Positions 44,342 through 53,669 of a stretch of DNA of 64,000 nt are shown here, one piece after another. The DNA is from Actinoalloteichus fjordicus (GTDB lineage Bacteria > Actinomycetota > Actinomycetes > Mycobacteriales > Pseudonocardiaceae): positions 2,232,001-2,296,000 of the forward strand of contig NZ_CP016076.1 of the NCBI RefSeq assembly GCF_001941625.1. Reading direction: 5' to 3'. The notes beneath the pieces were generated by a model. The model was not told the DNA's origin. It saw nothing but the letters and a program-made list of their open reading frames with translations, and searched no databases. The translations under genes were made by a program, and so were the position numbers. Position 1 is the first letter of the stretch, and each line of letters opens with the position of its first letter.

Positions 44342-45615
44342 CCAGTGCTGATTCGACTCCTCGTCTCTTCGGCGCAGCCGAAGTCCGCCTCGGTCGTCAA
44401 CGGAGCCCGCAGCACGAGTCGGGGCCCAACATGGTCCCGTACCTGCGAGCAGCGAACGTCAAAGACGGACAACTTGTCTTGTCCGATGTCAAGATGATGA
44501 ATTTCAGCCCGGCTGAGCAGGCGATCTTCAAGCTGCGGGCAGGTGACGTTCTGGTTACCGAAGGTAGTGGAAGTCTCGGCGCCGTTGGGGCCTCTGCGGT
44601 GTGGAACGAAGAGATTCCGGGAACGATCTGCTTTCAGAACACCCTGGTGCGGCTCCGCCCGAGGCCGGAGATCACCGATGCCCGGTACCTCGGCTGGTGG
44701 GCTCGAGGGGCCTACTTGAGTGGGGATTTCGCGTCGATTGCGTCCGGTGCAAACATCTACCATCTAAGTGCGGACAGGATCAAGGGCTTGGCGGCGCCAC
44801 TGCCGCCCATTGGCGAGCAGCGTCGCATCGCCGATTTCCTTGACGTCGAATTGGCGCGGATTGATCAATTGGCCGCCTTGCAAGGTGCTGTTCGTGAATC
44901 CGTGATTGCGCGAATTACGGCGGCCCTTGATGCCAGGATTGGCGAACTCGTTCACCGTTTCGGCGAGCATCCGTTTCGTCGATCAATTCGTTCTATTGAG
45001 CAGGGAGTCAGTCCGCAAGGCTTTAACTATGCGGCTGATTCTGGGGCGTGGGGCGTGCTAAAGGTGAGTGCGGTTAAGGATGGTTCATTCTTTGAGGATG
45101 AGAACAAGAGTCTGCCTGGTGAATTTAATCCGGTCAGGCGTTATGAGATAAGGCATGGTGATCTGCTGATCACCCGTGCGAATACGCCAAGACTCGTCGG
45201 TGCTGCTGCGGTCGCCAACTTCCCTCGTCGGAAGCTCATGCTGTGCGATAAGATATTTCGTATAGCAACTACGCCGGACCTGCTGTCGGAATTCCTTGTG
45301 GTAGTTTCGACTTCTACCAAGATTCGCACATTTTGTGCCGAGGTATCGCATGGCACCTCGCACTCGATGGCGAATCTAAAGGCGGGCGATGTTAAGTCCT
45401 GGCCTATACCTAGTGTGCCCATTTCTGTTCAATTGGATGTGATTGCAGAAATGTCTGAGATGCGTAGCCGTGCAACGAAACTGCTTAACGCCATCGATCG
45501 GCAGGCAGGACGCCTCGCCGAACGCCGCCAAGCCCTGATCACCGCCGCCGTCACCGGCCAGATCGACGTCACCACCGCACGCGGGTTCTCCGCGTCAGGG
45601 GGCCTCGCCGGATGA
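44338..45615 (+). CDS. hsdS: Type I restriction-modification system specificity subunit S
   Basis: A 425-residue DNA-recognition subunit with two target-recognition halves. TRD1 ends in ANIYHLSADRIKGLAAPLPPIGEQRRIADFLDVELARID (first conserved helix, about 150-190). TRD2 spans about 205-355, ending SMANLKAGDVKSWPIPSVP, then the second coiled-coil helix with RQAGRLAERRQALITAAVTGQID. From about 44,860 to 45,490 the DNA is clearly AT-richer and uses A/T third bases, unlike all neighbours, while the final 120 bases return to high GC. That pattern fits a domain swap of the second specificity half. Start and stop are coupled to hsdM and hsdR (GTGA, ATGA). Confidence 0.94.
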   Translation: MTSADSTPRLFGAAEVRLGRQRSPQHESGPNMVPYLRAANVKDGQLVLSDVKMMNFSPAEQAIFKLRAGDVLVTEGSGSLGAVGASAVWNEEIPGTICFQNTLVRLRPRPEITDARYLGWWARGAYLSGDFASIASGANIYHLSADRIKGLAAPLPPIGEQRRIADFLDVELARIDQLAALQGAVRESVIARITAALDARIGELVHRFGEHPFRRSIRSIEQGVSPQGFNYAADSGAWGVLKVSAVKDGSFFEDENKSLPGEFNPVRRYEIRHGDLLITRANTPRLVGAAAVANFPRRKLMLCDKIFRIATTPDLLSEFLVVVSTSTKIRTFCAEVSHGTSHSMANLKAGDVKSWPIPSVPISVQLDVIAEMSEMRSRATKLLNAIDRQAGRLAERRQALITAAVTGQIDVTTARGFSASGGLAG

Positions 45616-48600
45616 GCCCGGGAGCCCACACCGAGCACGCCTTCGAGAGCCGTGTCGAGGCCGAGCTGATCGTGCAAGGCTGGGTGCCCTCGGAAGGCAC
45701 CTACCAGGCCGAACTGGGCATCGACGTCGCCGAGGTCTACCGGTTCGTCGGTGCCACCCAGCGGAAGAACTGGGAACGACTCGTCGAGCTCTACGGTGGC
45801 GATCACGCCGTCGCGGAACGCCGGTTCGCGCAGCGCGTCGCCGCCGAGATCGACGCACGAGGGGTGCTCGACGTGTTGCGGCAGGGCATCCGGGATCGTG
45901 GCGTGCAGATCGATCTGGCCTACTTCCGGCCCGGTCACACCCTGGCCGCCGACGCCCTCGCCGAGTATCGCCAGAACGCGCTGACGTTCTCGCGTCAGCT
46001 GCACTACAGCGTGCGAGACCCGGCAAAGTCGGTTGACATGGCGTTCTTCCTCAACGGGCTGCCGGTGGCGACCGTCGAGCTGAAGAACCCGAACACCGGG
46101 CAGAATGCCGACCACGCCATCGCGCAGTACCGGCGTCGCGACCCGAATGAGATCTTCTTCGCCAAGCGGGCCTTGGTGCACTTCGCCGTCGATCCCGATC
46201 GAGCCTTCATCGCCACCCGGCTGCGCGGCCGGGACACCCAGTTCCTGCCCTTCAACACGGGCACCCATGGCCCCGGGGTGTCCGGCGGGGCAGGTAATCC
46301 GGCTGCTGCACCCGGCTCCTACAGTGTGGGCTACCTGTGGGAAGAGATCTGGCAGCGGGACAACTGGCTGGAGATCCTCCAACGTTTCATCCATGTCACG
46401 GCGCCGGACAAGAAGGGGGTGAAGACCAGTCCGCACACCGCGCCTCGGATCTTTCCGCGCTATCACCAGTGGGACGCGGTGCGGAAGATGGTGTCCCATG
46501 CTCAGCAGGCCGGGGCGGGGAGCCACTATCTGATCCAGCATTCGGCAGGCTCGGGCAAGTCGAACACGATCGCGTGGCTGGCACACCGGCTGTCGAACCT
46601 GTTCGACGCCGACAACCAGCCGGTCTTCCACAAGACCATCGTGATCACCGACCGGGTCGTGCTCGACCGGCAGCTCCAGAAGACCATCTACCAGTTCGAC
46701 CACACGGCGGGTGTCGTCAAGAGAATCGACGTCGACTCGACACAGCTTGCGGGTGCGCTCGACGACGCCACCTCGAAGATCGTCATCAGCACCCTGCAGA
46801 TGTATCCCTATGTGTTGAAGAAGATCGTCGCGATGGGGCTGGCAGGCAAGCGCTACGCGGTGATCATCGACGAGGTGCACTCCTCTCAGGGCGGCGATGC
46901 GGCGACACGGCTCAAGCAGGCGCTCGGATCGAATGCGGTGCGTCTGGAGGGTGAGGACGACGCCGAGTACATGACGCGCGTGCGCGGCAGGCACCCCAAC
47001 CTGTCGTACTTCGGCTTCACCGCCACCCCCAAGTCCTCCACACTCAAGTTGTTCGGCACCTTCAATCCGGATCGTGTCAATCCGCGCACCGGTGAACAGG
47101 GCATGCACGTGCCCTTTCACGTGTACTCGATGCGCCAGGCGATCGAAGAGGGCTACATCCTCGACGTGTTGGCCAACTACATCACCTACGACACCAAGTG
47201 GCGACTGCGGGAGGCCGCTGTCGAGCAGGCCGAATCGCGGATCGCCAATCCTGAGGTCGACGCGGCCAAGACGAGGGCCAAGCTGGTCCGCTTCGCCGAA
47301 CAGCATCCGAAGTCCCTGGCACAGAAGGCCAAGCTGATCGTCGACGATTTTCGGGAGAACATCGCCGGGCGACTGGGCGGGCGAGCCAAGGCCATGGTGG
47401 TCACCGGCAGCAGACAGCACGCCGTGGACCTGTACCAGGCGATGCGTGCCCACATCGAACTACGTGGGTACACCGACTGCGGGACGCTGGTGGCGTTCTC
47501 CGGCCGGTTGACCGACGAGAAGACCGAACTGGACTTCACCGAGGCGCAGCTCAACGGCTTCCCCGAGAGCAGGCTGCCGGAACGATTCGCCTACACCAAG
47601 GCCGACGACCCGCAAGCCGCCGCGCGCGACCAGGACGAGTACCGGCTGTTGGTCGTGGCCGAGAAGTACCAGACCGGCTTCGATCAGCCGCTGCTGTGCG
47701 GGATGTACGTCGACAAGCCGCTGACCGGGGTCACGGCCGTGCAGACCCTCTCCCGGCTCAATCGCATCCACCCGCTGAAGTCACAGGACGACGTGCACAT
47801 CCTGGACTTCGTCAACGCCGCTGCCGACATCCAGACCGCGTTCGAGGACTGGTTCGAGACGACGATCACCGAGCCGAGCGATCCGCACCTGCTCTACACC
47901 AGGCAACGCGAGGTGATGGAGTACGCCCTGCTGGTGGCGTCCGAGATGGAGGCCTTCATCCGGGTGCTCGCCTCGGCCGGGCCGGGCAGACTGCCCGACG
48001 CCGCCGAGCGCAGGCTGCACGCCGAGCTGCACGAGTACCTCAAACCCGCGCTTGACCGGTTCGACGCGCTGGAGACCGATGACGAACGAGAGGGCTTCCG
48101 CAGCGCGCTACAGGACTACGTGCGTGCCTACAGCCTCCTCGCGCAGATCGTCGACTGGGGAGATCGAGACCTGGAGCGCCTCTACCAGTACGGCCGGGTC
48201 CTGCTGATCCGGCTGCCGGGCAGACCTGCGACCTCGGTCGACATCGGTGACGCCGACCTGAGCCACTTCCGGCTGGAGTTCACCGGGCGGCACAACGTGT
48301 CCCTCTCCGCCGTCGGCGACCGGGATGTACGCGGCCACGCCGCCGACGGCGGCGGCGGGTATCGGGAACCGGATCTCCAGCCGCTGTCGGAGGTCATCGA
48401 CGAACTCAACAACCGGTTCGGCCTCGACCTGGGCACCGCCGATCAGATCCTGGTCTACCAGCAGGTGGTCGGTCTGGTGGAGGACACGGGAATGCAGCAG
48501 ATCGCGCTGATGAACGACGAATCTCGGTTCGGACAGGTCGCCGATGATCGGCTCGACGACATCGTCGCCGAGAACTCCGAACGCAATACCGACTTCATGA

Positions 48601-48758
48601 AGCTGTACTTTGACAACAACGAATTCCGCACTGCGGTCAAGGAGGCGGCACGCAGGCGCGCGTATCGAATCATCACCGAACCTGCCCGCGATGAGGCACT
48701 GGCGCGATTGCGAGCCGAGATGGCCCGGGAGACCGGCGGACACGCAGCCGAAGAATGA
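45612..48758 (+). CDS. hsdR: Type I restriction-modification system R subunit (endonuclease/translocase)
   Basis: The 1048-residue restriction and DNA-translocation subunit. The N-terminal PD-(D/E)XK nuclease is seen as SVDMAFFLNGLPVATVELKNP (about 140-160). The SF2 motor follows with Walker A HSAGSGKSNT (about 312), VITDRVVLDRQL, DEVHSSQ (about 418), FTATP, and a helicase C part with EKYQTGFDQPLLCGMYVDKPL and SRLNRIHP. The C-terminal helical domain binds HsdM/S. The N-terminal 100 residues are the longer variety of the family. ATG overlaps the hsdS stop. All motifs look intact, so the R-M core is probably active. Confidence 0.95.
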   Translation: MSPGAHTEHAFESRVEAELIVQGWVPSEGTYQAELGIDVAEVYRFVGATQRKNWERLVELYGGDHAVAERRFAQRVAAEIDARGVLDVLRQGIRDRGVQIDLAYFRPGHTLAADALAEYRQNALTFSRQLHYSVRDPAKSVDMAFFLNGLPVATVELKNPNTGQNADHAIAQYRRRDPNEIFFAKRALVHFAVDPDRAFIATRLRGRDTQFLPFNTGTHGPGVSGGAGNPAAAPGSYSVGYLWEEIWQRDNWLEILQRFIHVTAPDKKGVKTSPHTAPRIFPRYHQWDAVRKMVSHAQQAGAGSHYLIQHSAGSGKSNTIAWLAHRLSNLFDADNQPVFHKTIVITDRVVLDRQLQKTIYQFDHTAGVVKRIDVDSTQLAGALDDATSKIVISTLQMYPYVLKKIVAMGLAGKRYAVIIDEVHSSQGGDAATRLKQALGSNAVRLEGEDDAEYMTRVRGRHPNLSYFGFTATPKSSTLKLFGTFNPDRVNPRTGEQGMHVPFHVYSMRQAIEEGYILDVLANYITYDTKWRLREAAVEQAESRIANPEVDAAKTRAKLVRFAEQHPKSLAQKAKLIVDDFRENIAGRLGGRAKAMVVTGSRQHAVDLYQAMRAHIELRGYTDCGTLVAFSGRLTDEKTELDFTEAQLNGFPESRLPERFAYTKADDPQAAARDQDEYRLLVVAEKYQTGFDQPLLCGMYVDKPLTGVTAVQTLSRLNRIHPLKSQDDVHILDFVNAAADIQTAFEDWFETTITEPSDPHLLYTRQREVMEYALLVASEMEAFIRVLASAGPGRLPDAAERRLHAELHEYLKPALDRFDALETDDEREGFRSALQDYVRAYSLLAQIVDWGDRDLERLYQYGRVLLIRLPGRPATSVDIGDADLSHFRLEFTGRHNVSLSAVGDRDVRGHAADGGGGYREPDLQPLSEVIDELNNRFGLDLGTADQILVYQQVVGLVEDTGMQQIALMNDESRFGQVADDRLDDIVAENSERNTDFMKLYFDNNEFRTAVKEAARRRAYRIITEPARDEALARLRAEMARETGGHAAEE

Positions 48759-48819
48759 CACCCCGTGCGCGCTGTCTTCATGGCAGGCTTGGATCGGGGT
48801 CCGGCGTGGAGGTGGGAGC

Positions 48820-50436
48820 GTGGCGGGGGAGACGGGCGGGCCGTCGGAAAGACGGTTACTCGCGGGGCGTTATCGGATAGACGGGCTGCTCGGCAGGGGC
48901 GGCATGAGCGAGGTCTTCCACGGCTACGACGAACGTCTGGATCGACAGGTCGCGATCAAAGTGCTGCGTCCGTCGTCGGCCGGGTCGGTGCCTGCCGCGC
49001 CGGACAGCCCCGCAGCGGTGGAGATCCTCGACGCGCTGGAGCGGGACCGCAGACGATTCCTTCGGGAGATCCGCACCACCGCTCAGCTCGAACACCCCGG
49101 CACGCCTGCCGTCTACGACACCGGCATCGAGACCATGGCTGACGGCAGTTCGCAACTGTGGCTCGTCATGCAGCTCCTCCGCGGTTCGACCTTGGAGGCC
49201 GTGCTCGACCATACGGACTACGCCTCGTCGTCACCGGACGTGGCCTGGTCGGCGGCGATCGGAGCCCAGATCGCCGCAGTACTGGCCGATGTTCACCGGG
49301 TCGACGTCGTCCACCGCGACATCAAGCCTGCCAATGTCATGTTGGTGGACGGTGGACTGGTCAAGGTGCTCGACTTCGGCATCGCCATCCTGCGCGGCGC
49401 CGGGGCACTGCCGAGGCTCACCCAGGTCGACAAGACCGTGGGCACGCCCGTGTACATGTCCCCGGAGCAGTATCGGGGCAGGATCGTCACCTCCGCGTCC
49501 GACATCTATTCACTGGGCTGTCTGCTCTGTGAGCTGCTCACCGGGGATGTGCCGTTTCACGAGACGGTCGGCTCCTCGCTGCGTGACCAGCATCTGTCGT
49601 CCGCTCCGCCGTCCGTGCGAGCGCGTCGGGCCGCCTTGTCGGGGGAGGTCGATGAGCTGGTGAAGTCGATGCTCGCCAAGGAACCGTCGGCCCGGCCGTC
49701 CGCGACTGAGGTCTACGCGGCACTCGTGCCGTTGATATCTGACGCACGGTCTACCCCGGTGGATGGCCACCGCGATCCGACCGACCCCTTTCGGCGACCG
49801 CTGCTGGCTGCGCCTCGTCCGCGTTCATCCGGCGGTGACCGGGGGAGCTTCACCGACGCCGAGTTCGATCGACTGAATGCCAACGTGCAGGTGTTATTGG
49901 ATGACGACAGGCCGTCGCAGGCGGTCAGACTGATCGAGGACGCCATCGAGCGCGCAGGCGACGACCGGGCACTGTCGCTGTTGCTGCGGGAACTCCACGG
50001 CGCCGCCCTGTTCAACGCGGGGGAGTACACGCGTGCCGCCAGAGTCCTCGAGGTCGTCGTAGATGATTACCTCGAGTTCCGGCAGGCGGACGATGCTCGG
50101 GCGCTGAACGCTGCCTATCAGGCCGGCCATGCGTACGCGGAGATCGGCAAGCCGGACAAGGCCTTGCCCCAACTGCGATTCTACGTGCAGAACGCGGTCA
50201 ACAGCGATGACAGTGACGAGTCGGCCAGGATCTTCGAGTCACGATTCGTCATCGCCCAGATGCTTGCCGTCGCGGGGTACGTCGATGAGGCACTGACGGA
50301 GCTGGATGGCATCCGCCCGATGCTCATCGACGCGTTCGGCTCCGACTCGGCTCAGGTACGCAACCTCGCCCGACAGCGACAACGACTGGGACTGCCGGAA
50401 GCTGAGCCGGACGGGCGCCTGCCGCTCGAAAAGTGA
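48820..50436 (+). CDS. Serine/threonine protein kinase with C-terminal TPR-like region
   Basis: A 538-residue soluble Hanks-type kinase. The glycine loop is LLGRGGMSEVF (about 22-32), the ATP Lys is in VAIKVL (about 45), the catalytic loop VVHRDIKPANVM (about 165), DFGIAI (about 185), and the activation end GTPVYMSPEQYRG. Residues about 345-530 are helical with TPR-like repeats (AIERAGDDRALSLLLRELHGAALFNAGEYTRAARVLEVV). There is no membrane segment or PASTA domain, unlike housekeeping PknB. GTG 48820 follows GGAGG; an in-frame start at 48610 lies inside hsdR. The gene is 61 bases after hsdR, so it is probably in the same transcript. A defence-signalling role is inferred from position. Confidence 0.9.
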   Translation: MAGETGGPSERRLLAGRYRIDGLLGRGGMSEVFHGYDERLDRQVAIKVLRPSSAGSVPAAPDSPAAVEILDALERDRRRFLREIRTTAQLEHPGTPAVYDTGIETMADGSSQLWLVMQLLRGSTLEAVLDHTDYASSSPDVAWSAAIGAQIAAVLADVHRVDVVHRDIKPANVMLVDGGLVKVLDFGIAILRGAGALPRLTQVDKTVGTPVYMSPEQYRGRIVTSASDIYSLGCLLCELLTGDVPFHETVGSSLRDQHLSSAPPSVRARRAALSGEVDELVKSMLAKEPSARPSATEVYAALVPLISDARSTPVDGHRDPTDPFRRPLLAAPRPRSSGGDRGSFTDAEFDRLNANVQVLLDDDRPSQAVRLIEDAIERAGDDRALSLLLRELHGAALFNAGEYTRAARVLEVVVDDYLEFRQADDARALNAAYQAGHAYAEIGKPDKALPQLRFYVQNAVNSDDSDESARIFESRFVIAQMLAVAGYVDEALTELDGIRPMLIDAFGSDSAQVRNLARQRQRLGLPEAEPDGRLPLEK

Positions 50437-50593
50437 TTTCGGCGGCTGCGATGGACGGCCGGACGACTCGCCTGCTCTGAATCTTGCGTCGAGTCAGCCG
50501 GCGCTGGGCGTTGATTCGGCGGGGAATGATATGACTTGTGGACGATCACGGGGCCTGGTGCGTGCCCGGATTCAGCCGGCGTAGGAGTTGAGC

Positions 50594-52741
50594 ATGAGCA
50601 GCGTTCGCGGCAGCCACGGCGATGTGACCCTGCAAGTCCGTCAGATCGAGAAGGCGCTGCGCCGGGTGTACCTGGACTCGGGTCTGCTCGACGTCAGCGA
50701 TCTCGACGGTAAGGCAGAGGAAGAGCGCAGCCCGCGCCTGCTGTCGAGGGCATTGACCGCGCAGGCCGTTCGCCTCGTCACCGGCTTCAGCCCGCAGGAC
50801 GCCGCACAGACGGTCATCGACGGCGCAGGTGACCAGGGAATCGACGCGATCGCGGTCGTCGAAGGCCCCGATCCGCACGTCTACCTGGTGCAGGCAAAGT
50901 GGAGCAGGAAGGGTCGGGCTAGTAGCGATCGATCTGCCGTCCAGGAGTTGCTTGCCGGGCTGCGACTCATCGATGACGAGGACTTCGCCGAGTTCAACCC
51001 CCGTGGTCGACTTCTCGCCGAGGCAGCCAAGGCCGTCATGGTCGGGGATGCGGTTCCGATCACCCAGGTCATCGTTCTGATGCGGGCCGACGACGTGACC
51101 GAAGGGTTTCTGCACGCGCTTGCCATGGGGGAGAAGGAGTTCAATCGTGACGGGGACGTCCTCAGTCACCGCATCATCCTGGCTGCGGAGGTCTGGGATT
51201 CGGTGCGCAAGGACCTCACGCCCGAGCCGATCATGCTGAGTGCCGAGCTGTTCCCCTGGTTCATGGTCGGCGAACCCTACGAGTCTTATCAGGGTGTGGT
51301 CCTGGCCGAGCAGGTCGCCGAGTGGGTCAGCCATGGATCGAACCTCTTCAACCTCAATATTCGCAACCCGCTCGGCAGAACCCCGATCAACAACGAACTG
51401 GTGAACACACTCACTCAGGAGCCCGGTCACTTCTGGTACTTCAACAACGGGATCACGATTCTCTGCGAGTCGGTGGACAAGCCTCGAACCTCGCTCCGTA
51501 CACCGCACGCGCGTCCACTCGGGCTCACACTGCGCAATGCCAGCGTCGTCAACGGAGCTCAGACGGTTCGGTCCGTGGCCGAGGCCGTCGCCGCCGACGA
51601 GGCAGCGGCCTCGGCGCAGGTCGGTGTGCGCATCATCGTGACGGGTCAGGCCGAGGAGTTCGCCAAGCAGACCACCCAGGCGACCAACCGGCAGAATCGT
51701 GTCGAGGCCCGCGATTTCATCGCGCTCGATCCGGTGCAGGCAGAGATCCTTCAGGAGATGCGTGCCGAGCTGGAATTGGAGTACAGCGTCCGGCGCAGCG
51801 AACTGGAACCGCAACCCGACACGGGATGCTCGGTCGTCGAAGCCGCGTGTGCGCTGGCCTGCGCTCACCCCGACAGCCAGTACGCGGCGCGGATCGCGAC
51901 CACCCTCGACGGACTGTGGGAGAGGGGATCGCAGGGCATCTATGACACCCTCTTCCGGCCACGGCCGGGCGCCTATCTGATCTGGAACGCCGTACGAGTC
52001 CTTCGCGAGGTGCGCCGCAGTCTGCACGCGGTGCGTGGCCGATACGAACGACGCGGGGTCGCGTTGATCGATCACGGAACCTTCCTGATCGCGCACCTCG
52101 TCTTCCGGCGACTGGACACCGAAGCCATCGACGAGCCGGACGAAAAGCTGGAATGGGCCGAGCACGCTGTCCAGCGCACCTCGACTCTGGTGAAGGAACT
52201 GATACCAGAGGTGCTGACCGCGATCGATGAGCTCTTCAACGAGCGCTCCCAGATCAGTGCGGTCTGCTCGGACGTCGCGCGGTGCCGTGAGGTCGTCGGC
52301 AGGCTGCTCTCCTCGTCCGAGGAGCCGGCGAATCAGGCGCGGACGGACAAGTACCGCCGTGCCTCGACCCAGCGGAAACGTCGTAGGCCCAACGCCGTCT
52401 CGGTGTTGATCGACAAGGGTGTCCTCCACGAGGGAGACGCACTCACCCTCAGCGCCGGATACCCCCTGGAAGCGGCGGCATTGCGGGACTGGCTCACCGA
52501 GGACCCGCAGCGTGCTCGCGCGACCTGGATTCCGCACCGCACCAAACCGATCCTCTGGGCGGCCGACGGCCGACAGTACTCGCCCTCCGGCTTGATCTCG
52601 CACATCTGGGAACTCGCCGAGTGGAAGGAACGACCGGTGGCGAATCAGGGCACCGCGCGGTGGGTGCTGAGCTCGGGCGAAAGTCTCGCCGATCTGGCCT
52701 GGCGGGTGCTCAGCGACATCGAGGCGGCGGAGGAAGTCTAG
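50594..52741 (+). CDS. AIPR family abortive-infection protein with N-terminal nuclease-like and C-terminal RAMA-like regions
   Basis: A 715-residue protein. Residues about 55-110 resemble a PD-(D/E)XK nuclease (DGAGDQGIDAIAV then VYLVQAKWS, the D and QxK arrangement of Mrr-like folds). The AIPR domain covers about 220-560 and is unmistakable: NLFNLNIRNPLGRTPINNELVNTL, FWYFNNGITILCE and NASVVNGAQTV. The last 110 residues (LIDKGVLHEGDALTL, DGRQYSPSGLISHIWEL, NQGTARWVLSSGESLADLA) fit the RAMA pattern, thought to recognise modified DNA. ATG 50594 has AGGAG six bases upstream; a TTG at 50588 is the alternative. AIPR proteins are linked to abortive phage resistance. It follows the kinase by 157 bases. 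Confidence 0.88.
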   Translation: MSSVRGSHGDVTLQVRQIEKALRRVYLDSGLLDVSDLDGKAEEERSPRLLSRALTAQAVRLVTGFSPQDAAQTVIDGAGDQGIDAIAVVEGPDPHVYLVQAKWSRKGRASSDRSAVQELLAGLRLIDDEDFAEFNPRGRLLAEAAKAVMVGDAVPITQVIVLMRADDVTEGFLHALAMGEKEFNRDGDVLSHRIILAAEVWDSVRKDLTPEPIMLSAELFPWFMVGEPYESYQGVVLAEQVAEWVSHGSNLFNLNIRNPLGRTPINNELVNTLTQEPGHFWYFNNGITILCESVDKPRTSLRTPHARPLGLTLRNASVVNGAQTVRSVAEAVAADEAAASAQVGVRIIVTGQAEEFAKQTTQATNRQNRVEARDFIALDPVQAEILQEMRAELELEYSVRRSELEPQPDTGCSVVEAACALACAHPDSQYAARIATTLDGLWERGSQGIYDTLFRPRPGAYLIWNAVRVLREVRRSLHAVRGRYERRGVALIDHGTFLIAHLVFRRLDTEAIDEPDEKLEWAEHAVQRTSTLVKELIPEVLTAIDELFNERSQISAVCSDVARCREVVGRLLSSSEEPANQARTDKYRRASTQRKRRRPNAVSVLIDKGVLHEGDALTLSAGYPLEAAALRDWLTEDPQRARATWIPHRTKPILWAADGRQYSPSGLISHIWELAEWKERPVANQGTARWVLSSGESLADLAWRVLSDIEAAEEV

Positions 52742-53240
52742 AGATCGTCGTGTCGCTGCGATGATGTGCCGACTGCCACGCCCCTTCTTGCGCTCTGCAC
52801 TGTGCCGAGGCCGCTGACGCATGGGCGTAGGGAAGCGAGTGAGCCTGCCTAGATCGACGACTGGCCCACGCTCGCGACGATCACCGAGGGAGCGGCGGTC
52901 GGACACTCGGCCGCCGCCATCAACAGGCTGCGGCGGCGCGGCCTTGGACCCGGTTCGTACTGGCTCGTCCTCCTCTTCGCCCCTGCCCGGTTCTTTACCA
53001 CGACCGTCATGGCGGGTTCTCGGACCACGACCCGGCTCTGAACTGGTCAGATTCTGTGGTCACGGACGCGATCACGGCGCGGCCATGAAGACGATCTCCG
53101 AGAAAGACCCCGAGGAAAGTTCTCCCGCGCGTCGATCCCGCCCCACCCGTTCGACGCCCAGCTGAGAGCCGGGTTTGCCTCCCCGCACGGTGGGGGCAGC
53201 CTGCCACTGACGACTCGAGGGCGATGAGGGAGAACTGACG
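52742..53240. other. Right border of the defence island, non-coding
   Basis: No gene with a start and ribosome site. A short open stretch at 52856-53041 reads LATITEGAAVGHSAAAINRL, then RRRGLGPGSYW, directly after a stop codon and without an initiation codon; it may be a decayed fragment but I cannot place it. No tRNA, att repeat or integrase is visible. The region near 53000-53080 is less GC-rich and may contain the promoter of the YCII gene. Confidence 0.4.
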
Positions 53241-53669
53241 ATGCGATTCATGATTCTGATCAAGGCGAACGCCGAGACCGAGGCAGGCGTCCTGCCGAGC
53301 GAGGAGATGCTCGCGGCGATGGGGCGTTACAACGAGGAGCTGGCCAAGGCGGGCGTGATGCTCGCGGGCGAGGGCCTCCAGCCGAGCGCCAAGGGTGCGC
53401 GGGTGCGCTTCGCCGACGGCGGGACCACCGTGATCGACGGGCCCTTCACCGAGGCCGAGGAGTTGGTCGCCGGATTCTGGCTGATCCAGGTGAAGTCGAA
53501 GGACGAGGCGATCGAGTGGGTCAAGCGCATTCCCGCCACCCCGGACAGCATGCAGGAGGTCGAGATCCGGCAGGTGTTCGAGGCTGAGGACTTCGGTGCG
53601 GAGTTCACGCCCGAGCTGCGCGACGCCGAGGAGCGGTTGCGTGCCGAGGTGGCGTCGCAGCAGAGCTGA
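53241..53669 (+). CDS. YCII-related (DGPF domain) protein
   Basis: A 142-residue protein of the YCII/DGPF group: MRFMILIKANAETEAG at the start, MLAGEGLQPSAKGARVRF, the hallmark DGPFTEAEELVAGFWLIQVKSKDEAIEWVKRIP. Proteins of this group are the standard genomic partners of ECF42 sigma factors, one of which follows at 53986. Their biochemical role is not established. The start is supported by GGGAG about nine bases upstream. Confidence 0.92.
   Translation: MRFMILIKANAETEAGVLPSEEMLAAMGRYNEELAKAGVMLAGEGLQPSAKGARVRFADGGTTVIDGPFTEAEELVAGFWLIQVKSKDEAIEWVKRIPATPDSMQEVEIRQVFEAEDFGAEFTPELRDAEERLRAEVASQQS

Noticed and set aside
45429-47453. A 674-codon minus-strand open frame opposite hsdR
   Set aside because: Mirror of hsdR third-position GC bias; no recognisable protein.
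50546-52906. A 786-codon minus-strand open frame opposite the AIPR gene
   Set aside because: Antisense shadow of the AIPR coding sequence; no ribosome site and a composition typical of mirror frames.
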